Shown: in pieces, positions 11,901-22,276 of the stretch
Position numbering within the stretch: the first letter of the stretch is position 1
Layout: every line of letters begins with the position of its first letter
Position numbers and translations under genes: made by a program
Notes under the pieces: model-generated
Seen by the model: only the letters and a program-made list of their open reading frames with translations
Told to the model about the DNA's origin: nothing
Database searches by the model: none
NCBI GenBank assembly: GCA_022457065.1
Contig: JAJGBQ010000005.1
Location: forward strand, 1,612,001-1,676,000
DNA from: Curvularia sp. ZM96
Taxonomy: Eukaryota; Ascomycota; Dothideomycetes; Pleosporales; Pleosporaceae
Reading direction: 5' to 3'
DNA length: 64,000 nt

Positions 11901-13141
11901 ACACGAGTATCTGGCCTAGTTGGATAGGAAAACTCAACGTCCTCGAGCTCGACATCTCCAGTGAGTGAGGTTGGCCGTTCTCCAGATGGGTCCATGGGAT
12001 CGATAGCCGTTTGCCTGTCGATGACCACATAGAGCTGCACAGCAGCAGAGGCGGCGCGAGTGAACTCGATAGAATATGGAGCCAGTTGGGTGATGCTGAG
12101 TGCGGCGATCACGACAGAGAGCAAGACTGTGAAGACATCTCCGGTGTTTGCAATCTCGCCACTGGCAAGCATATGAATTCCTCTCCAAAATGCGAGTGCG
12201 TTGCCCAGATAGATGATGGTATACTCGGCTGAAAACAGAATACCCAACAGAGGCGAGATCTTCTTGCCCCAGCTATGTGCCTTCTTGAGAAATGAATCGA
12301 ATTTTTCGACCAACTGTGTCCTCATCTCAAACGCATGTACAGTACGAATACTGGCAATAACGCCCTCAGCAAAGGAGTTCGCATCAGCATAATGCTCAAG
12401 AATCTTGCCCTCATAGCCGGCTTCGACGAAGGCACAACCGATCATCACACCAACCGTCAAAGGTGCGATGCCACAAATGATGAGCGTCAGCTTCCAGTTT
12501 GTGACGAATGCAATGACGAAGGAGCTGAAGAAAGCTGAAAGGCCTTGTATCGTCAGTCCAAGCTTCTCCGAGATACCAGCTTGGACGAGCCGGCCATTTG
12601 AGTAGGCCTGTGTTGCAATGGATCCGCTGGTTCCAAGGTCAAAATAGGCAACTTCTTGTCGTAGGGCAGCCTTCAGGTAAGCATGGCGCAGGTTTCTGAC
12701 AATCCGGTAGGCACTGTACGTAAGAAGGAAGTTGTAAATGTATGCCATGACCATTCTACCGACGCCCAAGAGGAAGAAGTAGAATGCAAGCTTCGCACCC
12801 GAGTTCTTGAGATTGTCCGCAGCAGCACTTCCAGAGTCGAAATCAGTAAATTCAGTAACGAATTTCCCGTATATGATATTCTGAGAGGCAATGCCAACTC
12901 CAGAGGCGGACGCAGCAATGCCAGCAATGCTTATCATGATCAAGTCGGAAGTCTTAGCATACTTGAAGACTCTCTGTTTACGACAACACCCTATGGATTA
13001 GAAAATGTTTTGTATGGTTGCAATGTCAAAACTAACCCAGTATGCTTTCCAAGTGCTCATGGTCACCTGTTCGTTTGAAGATTCCTTCTCCATATCGATG
13101 GTAATGCTGCTGTCTTTCTCACCACCGCTTGTGATGCCCAT
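8973..13141 (-). CDS. ABCB-type full-size multidrug ABC transporter (P-glycoprotein-like)
   Basis: Predicted 1278-aa pump with the TMD1-NBD1-TMD2-NBD2 layout of P-glycoprotein; in fungi such ABCB proteins export drugs, toxins or peptides. Exons in transcript order: 13141-13037, 12973-11702, 11647-10891, 10842-10667, 10607-10078, 10023-9908 and 9853-8973. All six introns (48-63 nt) have GT donors and CAG, TAG or AAG acceptors, and the frame closes over 3837 nt. NBD1 has Walker A GHSGSGKST (about residue 411), signature LSGGQ (about 524) and Walker B VLLLDE (about 544). NBD2 has GASGCGKST (about 1059), LSGGQ (about 1174) and ILLLDE (about 1194). Both sites look catalytically complete. A charged linker (EEKSSKDGDYEEKE) joins the halves. 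The start ATG lies in a short first exon, and using the CAG acceptor at 12974-12976 gives the expected WRVFKYA lead-in to helix 1. Intron 3 (10843-10890) is frame-preserving and stop-free. Confidence 0.93.
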
Positions 13142-14249
13142 AGTGATTGGCCAGAAATGTGATTAAATGATTTGGAAGTAAAAATTACGCAAGCCTGCTG
13201 AGACAAGATGGAGATTCGTAATGGGTATTGTAGGACCAATATACCTTGCTCATGTATTCATAAAGGGCGGCACTTAAGGGCGCAAACATGTTGAGAATAT
13301 TGGCGTCCATTGCCAATCCATCTAGCTGCCGGGTTGTAGTAACACTGACGCGATTTACAAACACGCATCGACAAGCCTAACCGACTCGGATCTGTCAAGA
13401 CGGAGGACTTTCTGCATGGGCCAGGCTAGACTGGTGCATGCCACGCCTGCGTATACGCGCTGTCCAATCGTCATCGGCCTAACTTCGGGCCGTCCCTGCA
13501 GGAGCAAAGGCCCAGTGGATAAGTGTCCTGAGTTTCTCAGGCAGAACGCCGCAGGGGCGGCACTTGAAACTCGCTTGGTCAGGATGCTATAGATTGCTGC
13601 TCCTTGTTTCGACAATAGGGAGTTCGTCAAGGCTTGGCGTGCTTGATGTTGTCTGGATTTGTCAGGTAAAAGCTTCGCAGCATGCATGCACGAGTCGAAA
13701 ACGCTAGCTATGAAGCTCACCGGTGGTATCACGTTCCTCCCCCACAAACGGGAGGAGCAATAAGCGAAGCGCAGTAGAGGGGCCGATTGCGCCCTTTCCC
13801 ACATCCGTGCTGGTGGTCGCCGCTCAAAAATGCTCCGGCATCTCGCGTGTGCCGATGCGGCAGTTTGCGATGGATGCAGGGATGCCATGCAGCAGACTAT
13901 ACAAGAACAGGTTTAGCTCTCGAACACACTGGATCTTCCATTTCATCACTTTGTTTTATGGTGGTTGCTCAAAGGAGATGAAATGTGGTTATGAGGTATG
14001 TTGGGAACGAGTCTTTCAGCATACACGTATAATCTTCTCCAGCCTTCCTTTGTGAAGACTTAGAAGCACAGAAGCCGCTGAAAAAGAACAGTTCTCATTT
14101 AATGACAATCTGAGCATCGATGACTTTCGTTCGTATGTCCCAGACCCTTGGGCCTGGCTTGTGTGCAGTGCGGAAAGAAAGGAATTATATACATATGACT
14201 GGCAGTCATTTTGAGACTGTCATCTTATAGCGCCGATATCCTTGCTCGA
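13142..14249. other. Intergenic upstream of ABC gene
   Basis: This stretch holds the ABC promoter side and the 3' flank of the next MFS gene, both on the minus strand. A 177-codon minus-strand frame at 13355-13888 has the Ala/Ser/Arg-rich look of a GC-rich shadow and no recognisable motif. I support no gene here. Confidence 0.5.
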
Positions 14250-16031
14250 TCACCCAAGAACTTTAACCATAACCTCTCTCCACTTCTCTCCCCACCTGCC
14301 TATCGCATATAACACTGCCAAACCTGTAATTATACTCCAAACACCCAGAATCGTCATTAACCACCCATTCCCAATCGCGCTCAGAATCGGCTCTGCAACT
14401 ACCGCGCCAGTAAAAGAGAAGATATTACGCACAAAGTTGTTCAACGCAATGCCACTTGCGGCTCGTCTGGGCATAAATTCTGTCAACATTGTATTTACGA
14501 GGGCGAAAATCAGCATGCTGCCGATGCCGAAGAAGAAGTTAGCAACCATAGGCGCAATCCAATGGACTCCGCGTTGTACTGTCCAACCATAGGCGACCAG
14601 GGCTGCAGGCCACAGGACAGCAGCGATCCAGGCATTTTCCTTCATCCGGTCGAGGGGGCGAATAATGAGCTTGCCCTGCTCATCGTAGCGGCCTGCTTTG
14701 CGGGCTTCTCGGAGCATGATGTAGTCGATCCAGCGGCCGCCATAAATCGAAGCAAGAAGGTAACCTGCAGAGTTGGGGATATAGAGTAGACCAACGATCA
14801 GGGTGGAGAAAGAGTAGGGAGGACTGGAAAAGCTCTTTTGAATGCTGATGTTGAGGATGTAGAGGGAGCCGAACGTTATGCTGGCAGAGTACACTGTAAG
14901 TAGAACTGGTGGAAAACGGAGCCAAGCTATTATCCGAAGAGGGTCGATGAATATGTGACGGATGTGTAATAGTAGGCTTTTGGTTTTCTGCACCGTAGAA
15001 GCATGCGTGGTGCTTCTTCCAAGCGCTACACCGGACTCCTTATCCTTGACGTCACCTGGAGGCGGAGCAGTAGGGTCCGCGGATGGCTTTTCTTGCCGAT
15101 GCAGTGTTTCTGGTAAAGCAAAGATGACGAAGATGACCGTAACACCCCCATAGATGACCAGGAACCACTGCGTACTCCGCCAGCCTAACTCAGCTCCGAT
15201 GACACCACCAATGATGGGGGCAAAAAGAGGCCCACACAGCGGGCCGAGGTAGAACAACCCCATTGCTCTACCTCGCTCTTTCGGCTGCCAGATGTCGGCG
15301 ATAGTCCCGGCACCCACCGCTTGTACGGAGGCGGCCGCACCCCCGGAAAAGACACGGAAAACTATCAACATATTGATCGATGTGCTGATGGCTGATAGTA
15401 TAGCAAAAAGAAAGAACAGGACAAAAGAAGTTATGTAAATCGTCCGTCGACCCAGTCGTTCGGAAAAGGAGCTCCACCATAGGGGGAAAATGCCCATGCT
15501 AAGCATGTATACAGCGACGGACATGTTGGTGACGGCCTCGGTCGCACGGAAAGCTTTGTTGATATCCTGGAGGACCGGCATAACGATAGCAGAGCCCATT
15601 GGCCCAGCCATGGCACAGAAAGCCACAATAAAGGTAAGGAACCATTTCGTTTTCCGAGCGTAGTGTTCTGGGTTTTCGACTTCGGGAATAAGGGTGAAGC
15701 GTGCAAGAAGGCCGCGCCGTTGCGAACGAGGAATTATCACTGCTTCAGGTATTACTGATATAGTTCTTGTTAGGTCCACTGGTCGTTGTCTTGTATCCGA
15801 TTCCTTTGGTTGGTCGGTGGTGTTCGCAGCCTGCTGTGATGTAATTGAAGTACCTGAAGACTCGATCGCCATCTCGTCGTCTTGAACGCTTCTTTCCTTA
15901 TCTTCATCCTCATGTTTTCTTGTTTTTTCCTCAATCTTTTCATCCATGTCCATCTGGTCGGTATTTCGGTTCAAAGTCGGCTCCAGGGACGACATCCTGG
16001 GTGGCGATCTTGATGTATCAGACGTCGTCAT
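14250..16031 (-). CDS. MFS multidrug transporter, DHA1 (Qdr3/Dtr1-like)
   Basis: Intronless gene for a predicted 593-aa DHA1 drug:H+ antiporter. The N-terminal 130 residues are acidic and cytosolic. Twelve helices follow, with SERLGRRTIY as motif A, RVFSGGAAASVQAVGAGTIADIW as the conserved helix-4 region, ERGRAMGLFYLGPLCGP as the motif-C region, and ALPETLHR at the end of the first half. The second half holds GGRWIDYIMLREARKAGRYDEQGK, a loop typical of the Qdr3/Aqr1/Dtr1 branch that exports drugs, polyamines or dityrosine precursors. I chose the ATG at 16031 (MTTSDTSRS). An in-frame ATG at 16106 would add 25 residues with a hydrophobic patch, unlike family members. The gene is divergent to the thiol methyltransferase across 949 bp, so the two may share regulation. 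The substrate is unknown. Confidence 0.9.
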   Translation of the reverse strand: MTTSDTSRSPPRMSSLEPTLNRNTDQMDMDEKIEEKTRKHEDEDKERSVQDDEMAIESSGTSITSQQAANTTDQPKESDTRQRPVDLTRTISVIPEAVIIPRSQRRGLLARFTLIPEVENPEHYARKTKWFLTFIVAFCAMAGPMGSAIVMPVLQDINKAFRATEAVTNMSVAVYMLSMGIFPLWWSSFSERLGRRTIYITSFVLFFLFAILSAISTSINMLIVFRVFSGGAAASVQAVGAGTIADIWQPKERGRAMGLFYLGPLCGPLFAPIIGGVIGAELGWRSTQWFLVIYGGVTVIFVIFALPETLHRQEKPSADPTAPPPGDVKDKESGVALGRSTTHASTVQKTKSLLLHIRHIFIDPLRIIAWLRFPPVLLTVYSASITFGSLYILNISIQKSFSSPPYSFSTLIVGLLYIPNSAGYLLASIYGGRWIDYIMLREARKAGRYDEQGKLIIRPLDRMKENAWIAAVLWPAALVAYGWTVQRGVHWIAPMVANFFFGIGSMLIFALVNTMLTEFMPRRAASGIALNNFVRNIFSFTGAVVAEPILSAIGNGWLMTILGVWSIITGLAVLYAIGRWGEKWREVMVKVLG

Positions 16032-16980
16032 GGTCGTAAACACGAACGATGCGAAGAGAAAAAAAAGAAGAAGGAGAACCCAGCAATTATTCAGGGTGCA
16101 TTGCATTGATTGACCGGTTCCAATGATGGCGCTATTATTCCCGTATGCACGAGAGCTCCCCCGATAGCCGTGTCACTGTCGTAATGCGTCGGCTGTATGC
16201 AGCCGCAGTATTGAGCTGTCGAGCAACAGCAATCTCCTTCCTCACATGGATGTTTCACCTAACCAGTTGTTGCAAACAGAAGCGAGAAATGAAATGAGCA
16301 AAGAAAATTTAAGCGGACCGCAGCCCAAAGTATAGCCCAGTGCGATTCATTTTTCGAGCGCACACTGAACACTGCTGGTGGGATTACCGAGGAAGTCGGT
16401 TTGGACTGAGAGATCATTACTCGAACCTCCTGACCAACGTCGCGGTCTAGCAGGCTCGAAGGCTGCATGCATGCGACCGTTCTCGTACGAGCCTGCAGAC
16501 AAAAGGTACATTTATTCGTGGGACTTGCATTGGATTTGTGCTCGTGCACTCCGACGATTCGACCCTATAAATCGGAGAAGTTTCCGGCAAATCAAGCGTC
16601 AGGGCATATCTCCGCGGTGTACCATACTTAGCGCCTAGTTTCCACACTTTAACATTTCTGGCGGGGTAGACTGAGCGCCACAACAGTGTAGAGCTGCTGA
16701 AAGCGTTGCAGGTGGTACCCCTCCACAACCTCAATTGCGGGGAGATGAAGTTGGCGGATATGTTTGATTTCCTTGTTGTGTGAAGTGAGACAATTTTGTA
16801 AAGCCATTGATCCTGCGCTGGTAGAGTTGACGTCGTACACCTATACGCACTATAGGGAAGCTTCGAGCTTAGCTATTAGTCACCCCGCATTAAACTCACT
16901 TGGAGCTCTTCAACTTCCTTGACCACACTAACACCTCTACACAAGTTCAATACCGTCTTGTGTCTCTAGGCAATTACACA
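16032..16980. other. Bidirectional promoter region, MFS / thiol methyltransferase
   Basis: This is 949 bp between divergent start codons and must hold both promoters unless one lies inside a gene. A TATAAAT string occurs near 16565 and a CTATAGGG string near 16850. No open frame of credible composition was found. I could not assign a specific transcription-factor site. Confidence 0.5.
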
Positions 16981-18002
16981 ATGGCAACCCAAAACCAAGA
17001 CCGTCTACGCACGCTCTTCGCTTCGGCCCCCGACGCAGCCCACAACGACCGGTGGGATGACCTTTGGCGTGAAGCTACCTTCTTGCCGTGGGATCGAGGA
17101 AATGCCAACCCTGCGCTGATAGATGTCCTCTGCGAGCGGTCGCGCCCTGTTTCATCTCCAGACCCGAATCCGTCCTTGGGCGCGCCTCCGCCAAACAGCG
17201 AGTCAGCAGGTTATGCGTCCCTCCCCGGACCATTGAGGGACGATGGGAAGAGAAGGAGAGCTTTGGTGCCCGGTTGCGGCAAGGGTTATGATGTGGCCTT
17301 GCTTGCGGCACATGGCTATGATGCTTATGGGCTAGAGGTGTCCTCGCACGCAGCTGAAGCTGCGAAGAAATATTTAGAGGACCCAGGAAAAGGCCCACTT
17401 GAGGAGGAATATGCGGCAAAGGATGCGAAGACGGGAAGAGGAGCGATGAAGGTTGTCTGTGGGGACTTTTTCGACGATGGTTGGCTCAGGGACGTCGATG
17501 GATGGGAAGGGGACGAGGGCTTTGATATCATCTATGACAACACGGTAGGTAGTGCCTGTCGCGTGCCCATTTCTTCTATCAACCATTCTAACACAACGCA
17601 CAGTTCTTGTGTGCTCTGCCGCTCTCACTCCGCCCCAAATGGGCGTCGCGTATGACGACCCTTCTCCGTCGTTCATCCTCAAACGGTGCAGGCACCGGCG
17701 GCGTCCTAATTTGTCTTGAGTTTCCAACACATAAACCCGCCAAATCTGGTGGCCCACCGTGGTCACTGCCACCTCTCGTACACACAGAGTTGCTTAAACA
17801 ACCGGGCCAGGACATATCGTATGACGATCAGGGTGTGGTAACTAAGACGGACAGAGACGAGACCGATGATGCGCTAGTCAAGATCGCGCATTTCACGCCC
17901 AGACGGACACATGAGATCGGCGTCATCCAAGGTATTGTGAGGGACTGCGTGAGCATGTGGCGACACAAGGCGGATTGTCCAGAGGAACAAAGGTGGCATT
18001 GA
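16981..18002 (+). CDS. TPMT-family SAM-dependent thiol methyltransferase
   Basis: Predicted 320-aa methyltransferase of the thiopurine S-methyltransferase family; plant and fungal relatives (HOL-type) methylate thiols or halide/thiocyanate ions using SAM in the cytosol. Exons are 16981-17544 and 17604-18002. The intron 17545-17603 (GTAGGT...CACAG) joins IIYDNT to FLCALPLSLRPKWA, the expected post-IV motif. Visible features: the N-terminal RWDDLWREATFLPWDRG, the SAM motif I VPGCGKGYDVALLAAHGYDAYGLEVS (about residues 96-121), the acidic motif VVCGDFFDDGW, and the late EIGVIQGIVRD near the C-terminus. The start is the ATG in CACAATGG that gives the canonical MATQNQDRLR head; an earlier in-frame ATG at 16900 would add 27 residues unlike the family. 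It faces an MFS exporter, so a methylate-and-export detoxification pair is a reasonable inference but untested. Confidence 0.9.
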
Positions 18003-18048
18003 ACACACTCAGGTCCAAGGTGCCACTGATCGTCCCGTCAACTGTCAT

Positions 18049-19023
18049 TCAACCAACTTTTCTCAGCGAGTTGTAGTGTTCTCCCAAACCATGGCTATGC
18101 TTGTAGTAGCCCAACCAGATCTCCTCCTTTTCTGTGACGTCGTCCTCAGCCTCGATTTTGTCAACTCTTCCATCACTATGCAGCACACAGATTGTCAAAC
18201 CGTAGGACCTAGCCAACGCAAGAAGTTCCAGATGTCCACCCCATTCTCCAGTTTCCCTAATCTTGCGAACGTGTTCGGGCAAAGGATCTTCCATAAAACC
18301 CGTAAAGTCGTCGGCATGTCCTTGTATCCAGTCTGCAGCTGCGTGTCGCACCACCTTGTAACCATCTGTTTTCTCTGATTCGTCCTTTTCGGCTTCGCCA
18401 GCTATCTTAACATCTATCCTTGGTCGTAGACCCAACTCCCTCGTTTGCAGCTGGTCTGCCACAGCAGCATACAAGCAATGCCCGTCTGCTCTTATCTCAT
18501 GAAGTACGAGGCCATGCTTTTCCAATTGTGCTGCCATACGTTCCCGCTCGAGTTCTCGTGGGTTCGGTGCGTTCGCAGCTTCGCGCTCGGCATCGGCAAT
18601 CATGGAGGCTTGTTCAGCGGCGCGGCGCGCAAGACGGGCTTTGGCGCGGTTGGGTTTCTTTGTCTTAGGCTCCACAGCACCCTCTTTGCTGCCACTGTCC
18701 TTTTGTCCGCTATTATCTCCGTTGATTTTGAGCTTTTCCATATTCTCTTGCACGTTCTGTGTCTCATCTTCTGAAGGTGGTTCGTCGTCGTCATATTCCT
18801 CTTGCACAATCTCGCCGTTCAGGACGGCAAGTTCATGCTCCTGCCGCTCTTTCAGTTCCCTCTCTAACCTTTCGCATTCTTCATTGACACTCTTCCGCGT
18901 CTTTTTACTCGCTTGCTTCTTCTTCTGTGTCGTACGCGAAACAAGGTCGCGTTGCTCTTTGCGATGCCGGGTTTGAAGTGCCTCGAGGGTCTCGGGTTCA
19001 GGTGTTGTTGATGTGTCTGCCAT
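18049..19023 (-). CDS. OTU-domain deubiquitinase, OTUD6/Otu2-like
   Basis: Predicted 324-aa cysteine protease that removes ubiquitin; the OTUD6B/yeast Otu2 group acts on 40S ribosomal proteins during translation. The first 165 residues form a highly charged coiled-coil region (ETLEALQTRHRKEQRDLV, then ERLERELKERQEHELAVL). The OTU fold starts at about residue 168 with LEKHGLVLHEIRADGHCLYAAVADQL. It holds the catalytic Asp180 and Cys183 (DGHC), and the catalytic His about residue 316 in GEHYNSLR. All three triad positions are present. No introns are needed. I chose the ATG at 19023 (MADTSTTPE); an in-frame ATG at 19065 would add 14 residues without family character. The stop lies 46 bp from the stop of the convergent methyltransferase gene, so the transcripts probably overlap at their 3' ends. 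Confidence 0.92.
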   Translation of the reverse strand: MADTSTTPEPETLEALQTRHRKEQRDLVSRTTQKKKQASKKTRKSVNEECERLERELKERQEHELAVLNGEIVQEEYDDDEPPSEDETQNVQENMEKLKINGDNSGQKDSGSKEGAVEPKTKKPNRAKARLARRAAEQASMIADAEREAANAPNPRELERERMAAQLEKHGLVLHEIRADGHCLYAAVADQLQTRELGLRPRIDVKIAGEAEKDESEKTDGYKVVRHAAADWIQGHADDFTGFMEDPLPEHVRKIRETGEWGGHLELLALARSYGLTICVLHSDGRVDKIEAEDDVTEKEEIWLGYYKHSHGLGEHYNSLRKVG

Positions 19024-20069
19024 TGCGGAACAAACTCTATATTGAAAGAACGGAAGCTGCCACAAAAAGAAAACTAGGAGTAGCAGTAAAGACTGTGGGC
19101 GCAGTGTTCAAGGATCGACGCGAGAGTGGTGGGGTCGTGGGGTTCCGGCGTCAACTCATGGGGCATCGGAACATAGTTTCGCCGATATGAGCAGGGAATG
19201 CCCTTCAACCTTGACTTGAGCTTTTGCTGTTTTTGGAATCGCTGAGGTGCATATCGACATTGTCTTTAAAAAAAAAGTAGTTATGTTCATAATTTGAAGA
19301 GCCTCCCATCTTTGATATCGCTTTTTTACCTCCTCTTGCACCGTTTCTTGGTCAAAATGGTCGGTGGTACCGATAAGACTCCGATTGAGATTTGCATAGA
19401 TTCACCCAGACTTGGTTTGCTCACGGATTAATGCCTGTCTAGCAGTCACTTGGGTGGTGGCGGGATACTCGACATTGATTGCTAACCTGCACAGAGTCTC
19501 CTCAACCCCCAAATTCTTATTCAAGGTGAAGGTGCATCGAAGCTGTTCAATGTGCAAGTGCTAGAATCTTGTTTGTGAGCCATGAAGACACTACGAACCT
19601 CCTTTCAATGTTTTGCTGACTTGGTATACAATGACTGACCTTGTCTCATCACTCAACGCACTATTTCGTGCTCGGCTGCCGACGCTCGAGTTCATCGTAC
19701 GTGTGAACGCATAGCCAAACTGCCAAAACAACCACCAGGACTGGAATTTAGAGTGAAAGAGGAACAATATATTGATATGCTGCTCTCACTTGAGAAGCTA
19801 GACGCTAAGCGCTGATAGCTCATAAGTGAGGTAGTTGCGTTGCGCTGTTCCACCGCACTTTCTCACCTCTCACCCTCACTCCAGCCTCACTCCTCTCTTT
19901 TATTCCACTCCCAGTTCTTGTACCTCTTCTCTGCCTGCCATTCAGTGTGAATTCTAGCTCAAGCGCAAAGCTTCTCAGCTGCTTGATCAATTCCTTGCTC
20001 ATCATCATCGCAACCAGAGCATTACTACCATTATCGCATTGCTGGGTGGACAACTTGGTTACCGTGGCA
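19024..20069. other. Intergenic between divergent OTU and orphan gene
   Basis: This holds the upstream regions of the OTU gene (minus) and the orphan gene (plus). The 150 bases before the orphan start are pyrimidine-rich, as in a fungal leader. No gene or clear regulatory site is recognised. Confidence 0.5.
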
Positions 20070-20916
20070 ATGCCTTTTCGCGACAAGAATTGGGAAGAGC
20101 TACAGCGTGACTGCGATATCTTTCCAGCCTATAGCGACTACCTATATGGTCCAGATCGTCGTCTTGTGGTCACTCAAGAGCCTGGCTTACACCCTTTGAT
20201 CTATCCAACGCCCACGCCACAACCAGCCCAGAATGCTAATGGCATGCCAACCAATCCTTCAGAGCTTCAGCGACGACTTCGCACTGTGACCGAGAAAGAA
20301 GAATCTAGGCGACAAGCGATGAGCCAACAGCACAGTCATGCCTACGTACCATCAACATCACGAAGAGGTACGTACGCAACGCCAGTAGGAGTGGCTCAAC
20401 AGCAATACCATGCACGCAACTGTCTTACTCCCACCCGACAAATACAATACCATCAACCCTCGGCTTTGATGTCATCAGCACCCACTCAGATTGTGAGTTT
20501 GTACCTGTTTCCTATTTTCCCTCTCATGACTAACTAACATTCCTCAGCCTTCGTCTGGACTCTGGCCAACTCAAAACCCTAACCTCCCGCATTCAGTGCA
20601 TCCAATCGTACAGCCATCGCCCATCCTTCCAGAAGTCACTGGGGCCGTTAGTCATCAGGCTTTCGCTCAGCTCCGCGCATATATTAATTCTCGGATTCCT
20701 CAGGTTTGGCGTTGCCTTCAACGCGCCCGTCAGAACCCAGAACCGACGTCGCAAGACGCTCTACAAGAGCAGCATCGTGCTGCGCAATGGCTTCTGTCAT
20801 TCAAATACAGCATACCTCGCGAGGGACAGATTTATTTAGCGCAGGTTGTCGCGCATATGAATGCAGAGAATGCCGCTGGAAGAGATCCAATGCTTTCTCT
20901 TGGATTCCGAGCTTAG
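20070..20916 (+). CDS. Hypothetical protein, 263 aa, unrecognised
   Basis: I do not recognise this protein. Exons are 20070-20492 and 20548-20916. The 55-nt intron 20493-20547 has a GTGAGT donor, a tandem CTAACTAAC branch region and a CAG acceptor, strong signals that support a real gene. The protein starts MPFRDKNWEELQRDC. It is hydrophilic and rich in Pro, Gln and Tyr in the middle (PTPTPQPAQN, SQQHSHAYVP). It ends with a more ordered, probably helical 110-residue region (AFAQLRAYINSRIPQVW, EQHRAAQWLLSFKYS). There is no signal peptide or membrane segment in this model. An upstream in-frame ATG at 19947 would add a 41-residue hydrophobic head; I prefer 20070 because the following sequence looks like a cytosolic start and the upstream bases look like leader. 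Function cannot be inferred. Confidence 0.65.
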
Positions 20917-21470
20917 TATAAGTGCGTTAGATACCAAAGCAGAATGATTGGGCTTGGCAGTATGTATTGGAAATTACAGCAAGCTGAGCATACGAATTTG
21001 ATGAGTGTCACATTGGTAGTAAGGAAATGTGTGGGGCGTACACACAAGATTGGGGAATTTCGAGCACATTTGAGGGAGCTGGCTGGCACTCATATCAGCG
21101 AGTCGTGGCTATGCCTAGGAAACTGATTTTGGACTAGCCATCACGGAGTTTGAAACACTTCGGTTCTGGTACCATGCAGGATCGACCGTAGAAAGCGGTC
21201 CAAGCCTTTGATCGGTGATTTCATCATATTTGCGGACTGTTCGGAGTACAACAGCTCCTGAGAACTGATCGACCATAAGGACAGGCACTAGAAGGGCTTG
21301 CGACTGCACGCGGATTGCACTAAGCATTCCAACCATGCGATAAAACAGTACAGTATCTTCATTCCCTGCTGAACATTCGCTGTTTGATGAAGTTTATGGA
21401 GCTGTATCTGATTTAGAAATCCTCTCGCAATGTATCCTGCCCAAAATTTGGCAGCTAGTGATTCCATACC
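20917..21470. other. Intergenic, convergent orphan genes
   Basis: This is the region between the stops of two convergent orphan genes. Nothing supportable is seen beyond 3' flanks. Confidence 0.5.
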
Positions 21471-22276
21471 CTACAGTGACGCGCCTTCCACACTGCCAGT
21501 AACAACATGGCCCTGCCAACTCCTCAAATTCAGACCAAGACAGACTGTGAAAACCCGTATTTTATCTGTTCCCATGTGGTTAATTTCCGGGATGCAGTTC
21601 CAGTCACGAGCCCAGTCACTATCTGGCTCTAGCACGAGATCGAGAGTTCTTTCCTCATGACAAAACAATCTCACTTCTTTTATCCATTTGTTTTGCACTA
21701 CCTCCTTCCTCCAGAATTCCTTATTCGGGAGCACAATTTCATTGATGAAGTCGGCAACACGGGGCTCAACCGCAGCATGTGCATTTGCAAAGAGTTGTAT
21801 CCACGGGCAACACATGTAGATGAAAAGATAGGGTAGGATATTGAAGGATGGTATGGGTCCTTCATATAACTCAATGGAAGATAGATCGACAATGAGCGTT
21901 GGGTTGTGTTTTGATACGAGCAGTTTCTTTGGTGGATTTCGGGCCTCGTGTATGATGCTACCATCTTCTCGATGTTTCTTCCACCAAGACACTAAGTCAT
22001 CGTAGACGACAAATACACTGCCACCAAGCAGAATTCTATTGCTTTCATCGACCCTTAAAATCTTCCGTAATGCTGAATGGCTTGTTAGAATAGAAAAGAG
22101 GGTATTATCTCGGTCTTACAATGTGGGACCGGCAAATCTAGGATCCTTTCAAATGCACACTCCTTCACTGACGGTGGAACGTGTTCTTCATCATCTGCCG
22201 ATATTGGTATTCTTTCTAGATTTTTTGAATCCTCGCAAATGAGTGGCCTCAATGGAACAGTCAACGTTCCTCGCAT
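21471..22276 (-). CDS. Hypothetical protein, 252 aa, unrecognised
   Basis: I do not recognise this protein as a named family. Exons in transcript order are 22276-22120 and 22072-21471. The 47-nt intron has a GTAAGA donor, a TTCTAAC branch motif and the second of two possible acceptors (CAG). Only that acceptor keeps frame and gives the smooth join DLPVPH to SLRKILRVDESNR. Visible features: an acidic stretch near residue 28 (SADDEEHVPP), a beta-like segment LLGGSVFVVYDDLVSWW, TLIVDLSSIELYEGP, and a partly hydrophobic segment LPYLFIYMCCPWIQLFA. The style is that of the small Pleosporales-type orphan proteins with short beta-rich domains. The start follows a CAGCCAAG context. No catalytic motif is seen and no function is assigned. 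Confidence 0.6.

Noticed and set aside
13355..13888. 177-codon minus-strand frame upstream of the ABC gene
   Set aside because: Ala/Ser/Arg-rich shadow of GC-rich DNA, no motif, and it lies in the expected promoter.
16032..16106. Upstream ATG of the MFS gene at 16106
   Set aside because: It adds a hydrophobic 25-residue patch before an acidic cytosolic head, unlike the family; the ATG at 16031 was preferred.
1326..18002. Complete secondary-metabolite gene cluster
   Set aside because: Only transporters and one methyltransferase are present; no core synthase, oxidase set or cluster regulator is visible.
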